This document shows, piece after piece, positions 49,093 through 56,399 of a stretch of DNA of 64,000 bases (positions are counted from its first letter, which is position 1; each line of letters opens with the position of its first letter). Source of the DNA: Nereida ignava (GTDB lineage: Bacteria > Pseudomonadota > Alphaproteobacteria > Rhodobacterales > Rhodobacteraceae); assembly GCF_001049735.1 (NCBI RefSeq), contig NZ_CVPC01000005.1, forward strand, positions 62,001 through 126,000, written 5' to 3'. The notes beneath the pieces are model-generated. The model made no database searches. It saw only the letters and a program-made list of their open reading frames with translations, and was not told the DNA's origin. A program made the translations under genes and the position numbers.

Positions 49093-49112
49093 AAACTAAA
49101 CGAACCAGTTTA
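49093..49112. promoter_or_regulatory. Overlapping inverted repeats before the TetR gene
   Basis: AAACT at 49093-49097 pairs with AGTTT at 49107-49111, and TAAAC at 49097-49101 pairs with GTTTA at 49108-49112. Such AT-rich inverted repeats before a TetR gene are typical of its own operator. It is in the divergent region with the AEC transporter gene. Confidence 0.45.
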
Positions 49113-49149
49113 TGTATTAGCTTCTGAATTTATCGCTTGGGTGGGTTTC

Positions 49150-49767
49150 ATGAACGCCGAACTGCCGGTCATCAAAAAGGGTCGCAAGTTTGATCAAGTG
49201 ATCGACGGCGCAACACGTGTGTTCATGCGCGATGGCTTTGACGGCGCCAGCGTGGACGACATCGCCCGCGAAGCCAAAGTCTCCAAGGCTACTCTATACA
49301 GCTACTTCACCGACAAGCGCGTTCTGTTCATGGAAGTTGCGCGGACCGAATGCACCCGCCAAGCAGACGCAGCACTCGATGAAATCAACATGACGCTGCC
49401 GCCGCGTGATGTGCTGCGCAAAGCGTGTAAATCCATGATGCGGTTCTTTTATTCGGATTTCGGCGTGAATGTCTTTCGCATTGCCGTCGCTGAAAGCAGT
49501 CGCTTTCCCGAACTGGGACGCGCGTTTTATCTCAACGGTCCAATGGAAGCGCGCAAGCGGTTGATCACGTATCTCAACGCGGCGATTGCCAAGGGCGATC
49601 TGGTGATTGACGACATTGACATGGCCGCGGACCAACTACCGCAACTGTGCAAAGCGGACCTGCACGAAAAACTGATATTCGGCATCCAAGACGGGTTTAC
49701 CGAAGACGAGATCGACCGCATTGCAACTGCCGCGGTCGATCTGTTTTTGTCACGCTACGGCGCGTAA
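49150..49767 (+). CDS. TetR-family transcriptional regulator
   Basis: A 205-residue regulator from the ATG at 49150 (GGTGGG upstream); an in-frame TTG at 49087 would run through the likely operator. The helix-turn-helix is in GASVDDIAREAKVSKATLYSYF (about residues 35-56). The ligand domain carries a C-terminal TetR extension typical of the AcrR group. Likely targets are itself and the divergent AEC transporter (and perhaps fghA). Confidence 0.88.
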   Translation: MNAELPVIKKGRKFDQVIDGATRVFMRDGFDGASVDDIAREAKVSKATLYSYFTDKRVLFMEVARTECTRQADAALDEINMTLPPRDVLRKACKSMMRFFYSDFGVNVFRIAVAESSRFPELGRAFYLNGPMEARKRLITYLNAAIAKGDLVIDDIDMAADQLPQLCKADLHEKLIFGIQDGFTEDEIDRIATAAVDLFLSRYGA

Positions 49768-49776
49768 ACGCAGCGC

Positions 49777-50889
49777 TTAGTACACCACAACCGAACGGAT
49801 CGACTTGCCCTGATGCATCAGGTCAAACCCGTGGTTAATGTCATCAAGTCCCATTGTGTGCGTGATCATTGGATCGATCTCGATCTTGCCGTCCATGTAC
49901 CAATCAACGATCTGCGGCACATCTGTACGACCGCGTGCGCCGCCAAAGGCCGTACCGCGCCATGACCGGCCTGTCACCAATTGGAACGGACGGGTGCTGA
50001 TTTCTGCACCGGCGGGTGCGACACCGATGATGATGCTCTCGCCCCATCCTTTGTGCGCAGATTCCAATGCCGTACGCATTACGTCCACGTTGCCCGTTGC
50101 ATCAAACGTATAGTCCGCGCCGCCCTTGGTCAGCGCCACAAGATAAGCCACCAAGTCACCATCGACTTCTTTGGGGTTCACAAAGTCAGTCATCCCAAAA
50201 CGCGTGGCCATCTCAACTTTGCTGGGGTTGATATCAACGCCCACAATCTGATCCGCACCTGCAAGACGTAGCCCTTGGATCACGTTCAGGCCAATGCCGC
50301 CCAACCCAAAGACAATCGCGCGGCTGCCAATCTCGGCCTTGGCCGTGTTAATGACCGCCCCGATGCCCGTTGTGACGCCGCAACCAATGTAGCAAATCTT
50401 ATCGAACGGCGCGTCTTTGCGTACTTTGGCCAGTGCAATTTCAGGCACAACCGTGTGGTTAGCGAAGGTCGAACAGCCCATATAGTGCAAAATCGGATCA
50501 CCATCGAGCGTTGTAAAACGACTGGTTCCATCGGGCATAAGGCCCTGACCTTGGGTGCTGCGAATAGACTGGCACAAGTTGGTCTTGGGGTTGAGGCAAT
50601 ATTCGCACGTCCGGCATTCGGGCGTGTAAAGCGGGATCACGTGATCGCCTTTCTTAAGCGACGTCACATCAGGACCCACGTCCACAACAACGCCCGCACC
50701 TTCGTGGCCCAAAATCGCGGGGAACAGCCCCTCTGGATCGGCACCAGACAGAGTAAATTCATCTGTGTGACAAATGCCAGTGGCCTTGATTTCAACCACA
50801 ACCTCACCGGACCGTGGGCCCGCCAAGTTTACTTCCATCACTTCCAAGGGCTTGCCCGCTTGGGTCGCTACCGCAGCACGCGTACGCAT
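49777..50889 (-). CDS. adhI: S-(hydroxymethyl)glutathione dehydrogenase (class III ADH)
   Basis: Zinc-dependent, NAD-linked dehydrogenase of 370 residues oxidising S-hydroxymethylglutathione (formaldehyde adduct) to S-formylglutathione. Catalytic zinc ligands are in TGICHTDEF and GHEGAGVV; structural zinc cysteines in CRTCEYCLNPKTNLC; LMPDGTSRFT and CGVTTGIGAVINTAK are class III hallmarks. Together with FghA it forms a detoxification and C1-oxidation pathway. Converges with the TetR gene. Confidence 0.94.
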   Translation of the reverse strand: MRTRAAVATQAGKPLEVMEVNLAGPRSGEVVVEIKATGICHTDEFTLSGADPEGLFPAILGHEGAGVVVDVGPDVTSLKKGDHVIPLYTPECRTCEYCLNPKTNLCQSIRSTQGQGLMPDGTSRFTTLDGDPILHYMGCSTFANHTVVPEIALAKVRKDAPFDKICYIGCGVTTGIGAVINTAKAEIGSRAIVFGLGGIGLNVIQGLRLAGADQIVGVDINPSKVEMATRFGMTDFVNPKEVDGDLVAYLVALTKGGADYTFDATGNVDVMRTALESAHKGWGESIIIGVAPAGAEISTRPFQLVTGRSWRGTAFGGARGRTDVPQIVDWYMDGKIEIDPMITHTMGLDDINHGFDLMHQGKSIRSVVVY

Positions 50890-50964
50890 AATCCAACTCT
50901 CCGATCATTGCTTATTCGCCCTGACACTAGGCCTGCCAAGCGGCCCAATGCAATGCGCAATAGG

Positions 50965-50992
50965 TTGTTACGGGCTAACTAAAACATATAGG
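50965..50992 (+). promoter_or_regulatory. Possible sigma-70 promoter for hairpin RNA / DUF2794 gene
   Basis: TTGTTA at 50965-50970 and TATAGG at 50987-50992 are 16 bases apart. Transcription would begin near 51000 and include the whole hairpin at 51021-51089. Confidence 0.4.
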
Positions 50993-51020
50993 TAGGGCGC
51001 TGATAACCAGAGTTGTCGAC

Positions 51021-51089
51021 GTAAACGCGTGGGCTTTGGCAATGGATAAAGTGGGGGCTCGGACCATTGCCATGCACGCACGCGTTTAC
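51021..51089. ncRNA. Long imperfect hairpin (possible small RNA or leader structure)
   Basis: GTAAACGCGTG at 51021-51031 pairs perfectly with CACGCGTTTAC at 51079-51089; inside, GGCAATGG (51038-51045) pairs perfectly with CCATTGCC (51064-51071), with a 6/7-base internal loop and an 18-base terminal loop. No T-run follows, so it is not a normal terminator. It sits between adhI and the DUF2794 gene. It may be part of a small RNA or the 5' leader; there is no match I can name. Confidence 0.4.
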
Positions 51090-51195
51090 GCCGCACGGGC
51101 AGTAGCTTCTGGGCACAAAGGGGCGAGACAAAGAACACAGCGAGACATTGTTGTGACCGCCTTGATTTTCCGCCCCATCGACGCAACTGTTGGGC

Positions 51196-51531
51196 ATGAC
51201 TTCAGCAACACCCATCACCCGCGTCACCGAGCAAGACGTGATGTTTCACCGCCTCGAGCTTAACATGATCTTGTCGCTCTATGGGCGCATGGTCGCGGCC
51301 GGTGAATGGCGCGACTACGGCATTTCTGCCATGCGCGATGTTGCCATTTTTTCAGTGTTCAAACGCACCGCAGAGCAACCGCTTTACCGTATTGAAAAGC
51401 GCCCCAAGCTACGTCTGAAGCAAGGGATGTATTCCGTTATTGGAATGGATGGGCAAATCCTGAAACGCGGCCATGAGCTTAAGCCCGTTTTGCACGTTCT
51501 TGAACGTAAACTAATCCGCGCGGTGACCTGA
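51196..51531 (+). CDS. DUF2794-family protein
   Basis: A 111-residue protein from the ATG at 51196 (MTSATPITRV) of a family common in alphaproteobacteria without known function. FHRLELNMILSLYGRMVAAG, EWRDYGISAMRD, RTAEQPLYRIEKRPKLR and GQILKRGHELKPVLHVLE are its conserved stretches. The protein is soluble and basic. It is preceded by the hairpin-containing stretch and converges with the NlpC/P60 gene. Confidence 0.85.
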   Translation: MTSATPITRVTEQDVMFHRLELNMILSLYGRMVAAGEWRDYGISAMRDVAIFSVFKRTAEQPLYRIEKRPKLRLKQGMYSVIGMDGQILKRGHELKPVLHVLERKLIRAVT

Positions 51532-51535
51532 GCAA

Positions 51536-52267
51536 TCAAAGCCTGCGACGCGTTGTGACAGGCCCATCCCCTTGGACCTCAATTCGCGTGATAGCTGCTG
51601 CGACGCTTTCGTAAACTGTTGCCATGTGGTGCGCATTCGCGTGGATCAGTGTCTCGGCATCGACCATCATGGCAACGTGCCCTTTCCAGAACAACAGATC
51701 CCCACGCAGATAAGGCGCGTCTAACGCTATCTGCGCGCCGATCATTTGTTCTTGATCACCGCTGTCGCCCGCACATGCCTCACCGCACGCCAGAAGTGCC
51801 GCTTGAACAAGCCCTGAACAATCAATCCCAGAACTCGAATTACCGCCCCAAAGGTAAGGCGTCCCAAAGAAAATCTGTGCAATTGTAACGGGGTCGCTAA
51901 AGCGCTGCTCAATGGGGCGAAGGTGCTTTTTAGGGATAAAGCCAACAGATGTTTCAAAGAACTTCTTGCGCTCATCCACAACCTGCACCCGTGCGCCAAA
52001 ACTTAACGCGTGCCGCTCGGATGATTTAAAACTTTCGGTGCTATAGACATGGGTCGCGCGGCTTGCCACCATATGCGTAGGCGCGTTCTGCTCCGAAATC
52101 AGCCCGTCGTCGACATAACCGATGTAGCTGTCTTTAACCGATTGCACGTAATGAAACCCGTCGCCGCTTTGCAATGATCTCACCTCATCGCCCATCAACA
52201 GCTGTCGGTCCCGCCGCCCATCAGGGCTCCGCAGCAGATCGGCCACAGGGGCATTAACGCACAACAC
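51536..52267 (-). CDS. NlpC/P60-family peptidase, short N-terminus
   Basis: A 243-residue protein with SH3b-type sequence in the first half and an NlpC/P60 domain: catalytic Cys150 in SSSGIDCSGLVQ, His197 in KGHVAMMVD and a third polar residue near IHANAHH. It would cut the gamma-D-Glu-diaminopimelate bond or related cell wall peptides. No signal peptide is visible. The frame is closed upstream by the aminopeptidase stop, so GTG at 52267 is the first usable start; relatives I remember have about 30 more N-terminal residues. Confidence 0.85.
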   Translation of the reverse strand: MLCVNAPVADLLRSPDGRRDRQLLMGDEVRSLQSGDGFHYVQSVKDSYIGYVDDGLISEQNAPTHMVASRATHVYSTESFKSSERHALSFGARVQVVDERKKFFETSVGFIPKKHLRPIEQRFSDPVTIAQIFFGTPYLWGGNSSSGIDCSGLVQAALLACGEACAGDSGDQEQMIGAQIALDAPYLRGDLLFWKGHVAMMVDAETLIHANAHHMATVYESVAAAITRIEVQGDGPVTTRRRL

Positions 52268-52270
52268 CGC

Positions 52271-53653
52271 TTACAGCCCCAAAATTTTAGGAAGCGCCTC
52301 AAGAAGGGCGCGCGCGCCTTGGCCAACACCACCTTTGGGCCGCGCAGGGGCCGCAGAGGGCTGCCAGCCGTAGATATCAAAGTGGCTATAGGGCGCATTT
52401 TCAACGAACCGGCGCAGGAATAATGCCGCCGTAATCGCACCCGCAAACCCACCCTTTGGGGCGTTATCCAGATCTGCGATCCCCGGTTCGATCATCGCCT
52501 CGTAAGGATCCCAGAACGGCATGCGCCAAACCGGATCATCAACGTGGCTACCTGCTTGGCTAAGGGTCTGCGCAACACTGTCGTCATCCGTAAAGAACGG
52601 CGCCAAGTCAGGACCAACCGCGACACGTGCAGCCCCCGTCAGCGTTGCCATAGAAATAATCATATCGGGGTTGTCTTCATCGGCGAAAGCAAGCGCATCG
52701 GCCAATACCAAGCGGCCTTCTGCATCAGTGTTGTTAATCTCAACAGTCAACCCGTTGCGTGCGGTCAGAATGTCTTGCGGGCGGAACGCGTTACCGCTGA
52801 TGCTGTTTTCAACCGCAGGGATCAGCACCCGAAGCTGCACCTTTAGGCCCGTTGCCATGATCATATGCGCAAGGCCCAGCACTGTCGCACTGCCGCCCAT
52901 ATCCTTTTTCATCAACCCCATACTGCCGCCGAGCTTAATGTTCAGCCCGCCCGTATCAAAGCATACTCCCTTACCCACAAGCGTCAGCTTTGGTCCTGCA
53001 TCGCCCCACTTCATATCGATCAAACGCGGCGCACTTGCGCTGGCGCGGCCAACCGCATGGATCATCGGAAAGTTCTGCTCAATCAGCGCATAACCCGTGG
53101 TGACATTGATCGACGCGCCATGTGTTTGGGCCAATTCGCGCGCTGCCGCTTCAAGGTGTTCGGGCCCCATGTCCGCCGTTGGCGTGTTGATCAGATCGCG
53201 GGTCAAACATTCACCCGCGGCAATTGCCTCAACGCGGGCGGCTTCAACACCCGCTGGCGCAACAAGCTGCGCACGGGCCTGCGCCCCATCCGCGTACCGC
53301 GTAAACCGGTAGCTGCCCAACAACCAACCAAGGGCAAAGGTTTCTGCCGCTTGGCCTTCCAGTGCGCTGGCTAATGCATAGACACCCTCGGGCAAGGCAA
53401 ACGGCAACGCACCAGACAAAAACCGGTTGCGCGCACGATCCGCTTTTGTCCCTGCACCCACTGCCGCAGATGCCACACCGCCCAGCGCGCTTGGGAACGT
53501 AATCACCTGCCCATAAGCCGCACTAAACCCTTGGGCCTTCGCCCATGATTGCTCAGTCTCGGACAGGCCCTGCATCCACTCGGCCAACTGATCGACCTCA
53601 ACAACATAAAGCGCAATCGCATCATCGGTGGCGGCAGAAAAACTAGGCGACAT
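52271..53653 (-). CDS. M17 leucyl aminopeptidase family protein
   Basis: A 460-residue metallopeptidase. The M17 signature NTDAEGRLVLADAL is present near residue 304, with GKGVCFDTGGLNIKLGGSM (metal ligands) before it and GAARVAVG following. It is the short alphaproteobacterial type with a variant N-terminal domain. Together with the NlpC/P60 gene 3 bp downstream, it is a conserved pair in related genomes and may serve in wall-peptide recycling. Confidence 0.9.
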   Translation of the reverse strand: MSPSFSAATDDAIALYVVEVDQLAEWMQGLSETEQSWAKAQGFSAAYGQVITFPSALGGVASAAVGAGTKADRARNRFLSGALPFALPEGVYALASALEGQAAETFALGWLLGSYRFTRYADGAQARAQLVAPAGVEAARVEAIAAGECLTRDLINTPTADMGPEHLEAAARELAQTHGASINVTTGYALIEQNFPMIHAVGRASASAPRLIDMKWGDAGPKLTLVGKGVCFDTGGLNIKLGGSMGLMKKDMGGSATVLGLAHMIMATGLKVQLRVLIPAVENSISGNAFRPQDILTARNGLTVEINNTDAEGRLVLADALAFADEDNPDMIISMATLTGAARVAVGPDLAPFFTDDDSVAQTLSQAGSHVDDPVWRMPFWDPYEAMIEPGIADLDNAPKGGFAGAITAALFLRRFVENAPYSHFDIYGWQPSAAPARPKGGVGQGARALLEALPKILGL

Positions 53654-53808
53654 GGGAATATCCTTTTGAGATAGCTGTGCAATTCTGGCCAGCCTACCCT
53701 AGTGCCGCGCACCCGCAAGGGCACGCGTGCACCTAGCCGCCTATTCTGTACCTTCTATGCGCCCAGTATAATGCGTGCCAGGTCTGTGTCAGCAGTCGCG
53801 CAGCGCCT

Positions 53809-54192
53809 TCAGAACGACACGTCCTGCATTTCCCAGACTGCGGATAATGATGCCTCGGCCACGCGCTGCATTCGGGTCACTGTGGCCACAATCGCCACAC
53901 CGTCCCCGCCCCCCGCTGCGTCAACCACAGCAAGGCACGCCGTAGACAGTTCAAGAAGGCCAATTTGCTCAGCGATGCTGACGTTGCTTTTGGCGGTTTT
54001 CATCAATGCAGCATGTTCACCATCAAGCATGTGCTGATGGGCACGGGCCACGCGGGCTGCCAATTCCTCAAGCGCGCGGCACACGACCCCTTCGGCCCCT
54101 TGCTGCCCAAGCTCGGCATAAAGCTGTGCCAAACAGTCACGGTCCAAGGTTGCGCGATCGCGCATGTCTAATCTTGTTATCTTTTCCACCAT
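53809..54192 (-). CDS. Helical hypothetical protein, Hpt-like
   Basis: A 127-residue all-helical protein that I do not recognise firmly. Pattern and length resemble a histidine-phosphotransfer domain (helices around AQLYAELG, LEELAARVARAHQHML, LMKTAKSNVSIAEQIGLLEL), but the usual HxxKG site reads KTAKSN, so phosphorylation is unlikely. AGGG lies before the ATG at 54192. It diverges from the carbonic anhydrase operon. Confidence 0.6.
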   Translation of the reverse strand: MVEKITRLDMRDRATLDRDCLAQLYAELGQQGAEGVVCRALEELAARVARAHQHMLDGEHAALMKTAKSNVSIAEQIGLLELSTACLAVVDAAGGGDGVAIVATVTRMQRVAEASLSAVWEMQDVSF

Positions 54193-54221
54193 TTCACCCT
54201 AATTTACGTCTCACACCCCCG

Positions 54222-54235
54222 CCTGAGTACTCAGG
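54222..54235. promoter_or_regulatory. Perfect 14-bp palindrome upstream of carbonic anhydrase
   Basis: CCTGAGTACTCAGG is a perfect palindrome with no spacer in the 164-bp divergent region, 122 bp before the carbonic anhydrase ATG. It is a candidate operator for the inorganic-carbon operon or the Hpt-like gene. The regulator is unknown. Confidence 0.45.
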
Positions 54236-54356
54236 TTACTGCCAGCAAATGGTATCCAAATCGTTTCGACCACCGAAAACCTAGACGCAAATATAACTCG
54301 AATAAGTCTTAGATTTTAAGTATCACGGTTCCAGAATATCGCAGCGGAGAACCCTG

Positions 54357-55019
54357 ATGCCCCTGTCTAAACCCCTACCCCAATATCTTGTCCAACGTTT
54401 CGTTGGCTGGAAGGCGACTATATATGCCGACAACGAAGTCTGGCACCGACGCCTTGCCGAAGTGGGGCAGCATCCACGCGCGATGGTGATCTCATGCTGT
54501 GACAGTCGCGTGCAGGTCACGTCGCTTTTCGGTGCAGACCCTGGTGAGTTTTTCATCCACCGCAACATTGCCAACCTTGTGCCCCCGTACGAACCAGACG
54601 GCGATCCGCACGGCACTTCTGCGGCGGTTGAATACGCTGTGACACATCTCAAAGTGGCACATCTGATTGTGGTCGGGCATTCCGATTGCGGTGGCATTTC
54701 CGGCTGTGAACAAATGTGTAGCGGCAACGCCCCCGCCCTTGAGGAAAAAACCAGCTTCCTTGGTAGATGGCTCGATATCATCCGCTCGGGCTATGAAGAT
54801 GTGAAACACATCGAGGACGCAGATGCCCGCCAAGAGGCCCTCGAGAAGAAGGCCGTTGAAATCAGTCTTGAGAACCTACAGGGCTTTCCGTTTGTTCTTG
54901 ACGCTGTGAAAGCAGGCGGGCTAAGCCTGCACGGCCTTTGGACGGACATCGCTGAAGGGCGACTGGAATCGTTTGTGCCGGGCCAAGGCTTTACACGTGT
55001 TGGACCAGAAGGGCTTTAA
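54357..55019 (+). CDS. Beta-class carbonic anhydrase
   Basis: A 220-residue enzyme interconverting CO2 and bicarbonate. Zn ligands are C47 in SCCDSR, H108 and C111 in GHSDCGG, and the D49-R51 dyad is present. IHRNIAN and AAVEYAV also match. No signal peptide, so cytosolic. GGAG lies before the ATG. The stop directly abuts the SbtA-like permease (1 bp apart) and the three genes form an operon. This form is not in a carboxysome context. Confidence 0.94.
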   Translation: MPLSKPLPQYLVQRFVGWKATIYADNEVWHRRLAEVGQHPRAMVISCCDSRVQVTSLFGADPGEFFIHRNIANLVPPYEPDGDPHGTSAAVEYAVTHLKVAHLIVVGHSDCGGISGCEQMCSGNAPALEEKTSFLGRWLDIIRSGYEDVKHIEDADARQEALEKKAVEISLENLQGFPFVLDAVKAGGLSLHGLWTDIAEGRLESFVPGQGFTRVGPEGL

Positions 55020-56000
55020 ATGGAAAATGTACTTTCGCTCGCGCTGAATAATCTGTTGTCACCGATTATTCTGTCATTCGCACTCGGACTTTTCGCAGCC
55101 CTCGCACGATCAGAATTGACCATCCCAGAAGCTGTGGCCAAGGGCCTGTCAATATATCTACTTTTTGCTATCGGCTTTAAGGGCGGCGTTGCGGTCACCA
55201 AAAATGGCCTAGACTCAACTCTCATCATGACACTTATGGCGGGATTGGTTTTATCGGCCCTGCTACCATTGTTGGCATTCGCCCTATTGCGCACGCTTAC
55301 CAAGTTAGACACCGTGAACGCCGCTGCGGTGGCGGGGCACTATGGATCGATCAGCATCGTGACTTTTGTGGCCGGCACCTCCGTGCTTGAAAGCAGCGGC
55401 ATCACATCAGAAGGCTACATGGTTGCGGTTGCCGCCGTTATGGAAGCACCTGCGATCTTGTCTGCTCTTTGGCTGATCTCACGGGGCTCAGGCGGGGCAC
55501 GCATGGACGCGGGCCTGTGGCGCGAAATCTTGCTGAACGGCTCAATCGTTTTGTTGGTCGGTTCATTCTTTATCGGCATGGCAACAGGTCAAAAAGGGCT
55601 GGACGAAATTGGGCCGTTTATCGTGGCACCGTTCAAAGGTGTGCTGTGCCTGTTCTTGCTGGACATGGGTCTGGTTGCGGGACGCGGCTTGCGCCAAGCC
55701 AAAGGCACGATCACATTTGGCCTGCTTGCGTTCGGCATCGTGATGCCACTGGCCTCAAGCGTTATCGGCCTTGCGATGGGTGCTGCAATTGGGCTGTCAC
55801 TGGGTGGTATAGTCTTGTTGATGGTGCTCTGCGCGTCTGCCAGCTACATCGCGGTGCCTGCAGCCATGCGGGTTGCGGTGCCTGAGGCGGATCCGGCAAT
55901 TTACCTGACGCTATCACTTGGCGTCACATTCCCCTTCAACCTTACGGTTGGTATTCCCTTGTATCTGGCACTGGCCACAATGTTTTCTGGAGCAGCTTAA
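55020..56000 (+). CDS. sbtA: SbtA-type sodium-dependent bicarbonate permease
   Basis: A 326-residue membrane protein with about ten hydrophobic segments of the Sbt_1 family. Characteristic stretches are LSIYLLFAIGFKGGVAV (about 42-58), VAGHYGSISIVTFVAGTSVL (about 104-123), and the second-half LFLLDMGLVAGRGLRQAK with SASYIAVPAAMRVAVPEAD. These motifs mark the Na+-coupled bicarbonate transporters of cyanobacteria and many heterotrophs. The flanking carbonic anhydrase and SbtB support bicarbonate as substrate. Confidence 0.87.
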   Translation: MENVLSLALNNLLSPIILSFALGLFAALARSELTIPEAVAKGLSIYLLFAIGFKGGVAVTKNGLDSTLIMTLMAGLVLSALLPLLAFALLRTLTKLDTVNAAAVAGHYGSISIVTFVAGTSVLESSGITSEGYMVAVAAVMEAPAILSALWLISRGSGGARMDAGLWREILLNGSIVLLVGSFFIGMATGQKGLDEIGPFIVAPFKGVLCLFLLDMGLVAGRGLRQAKGTITFGLLAFGIVMPLASSVIGLAMGAAIGLSLGGIVLLMVLCASASYIAVPAAMRVAVPEADPAIYLTLSLGVTFPFNLTVGIPLYLALATMFSGAA

Positions 56001-56308
56001 TGGAAACCCACAAAGCAAAACGCGTTGCAATTATCATCGAAGAACCAATGGAGCGCCGCTTGACCGCCGCGTTGGATGGCGCTGGTGTGCAGGGCTATTC
56101 GATCCTGCCCGTACTTGGTGGTTCTGGCCGCTCCGGTGGGTGGACTGCGGATGGTCAGTTGGGCCGCTCTGGCATGCGCCAAGTGGTATGCATCATCCGC
56201 CCCGAACGTCTTGATGACCTGCTGACGGCTGCGTTCAAAGTGGTCGACCGCCACATGGGCGTTGTCACTGTCAGCGACTGTGACGTGCTACGCGCCGAGC
56301 GCTTCTAA
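56000..56308 (+). CDS. sbtB: PII-like regulator SbtB
   Basis: A 102-residue trimeric PII-like protein. VAIIIEEPMERRLTAALDGAG begins the fold; the T-loop (GYSILPVLGGSGRSGGW) is Gly/Ser-rich without the uridylylated Tyr; the C-terminus is short and lacks the CxxxxC loop of cyanobacterial SbtB. By analogy it binds adenine nucleotides and gates SbtA. The TAATG overlap of one base with sbtA supports tight coupling. A strong terminator follows. Confidence 0.88.
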   Translation: METHKAKRVAIIIEEPMERRLTAALDGAGVQGYSILPVLGGSGRSGGWTADGQLGRSGMRQVVCIIRPERLDDLLTAAFKVVDRHMGVVTVSDCDVLRAERF

Positions 56309-56337
56309 GCCACTTACAAAAGAACGCTGCAAAAAAG

Positions 56338-56376
56338 AAAACGCGCGCCGCTATGTATGTAAGCGGCGCGCGTTTT
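56338..56376. terminator. Bidirectional terminator between sbtB and asd
   Basis: A perfect 15-bp stem: AAAACGCGCGCCGCT at 56338-56352 pairs with AGCGGCGCGCGTTTT at 56362-56376 around a 9-base loop. A- and T-runs on either side make it functional for both convergent genes. Confidence 0.92.
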
Positions 56377-56399
56377 GCATTTCAAACGTGAAGAGCGGC

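Larger units (their letters stand above)
50890..51195. other. Gene-free stretch of 306 bp
   Basis: Holds no convincing coding sequence. It contains a promoter-like pair (50965-50992) and a long imperfect hairpin (51021-51089). Short frames on the minus strand do not have coding character. Downstream is the DUF2794 gene. Confidence 0.6.

Noticed and set aside
50968-51227. Minus-strand frames across the gene-free stretch and hairpin
   Set aside because: No Shine-Dalgarno, atypical amino-acid composition (Arg/Pro/Cys), and they overlap the DUF2794 start; the hairpin explains the sequence better.
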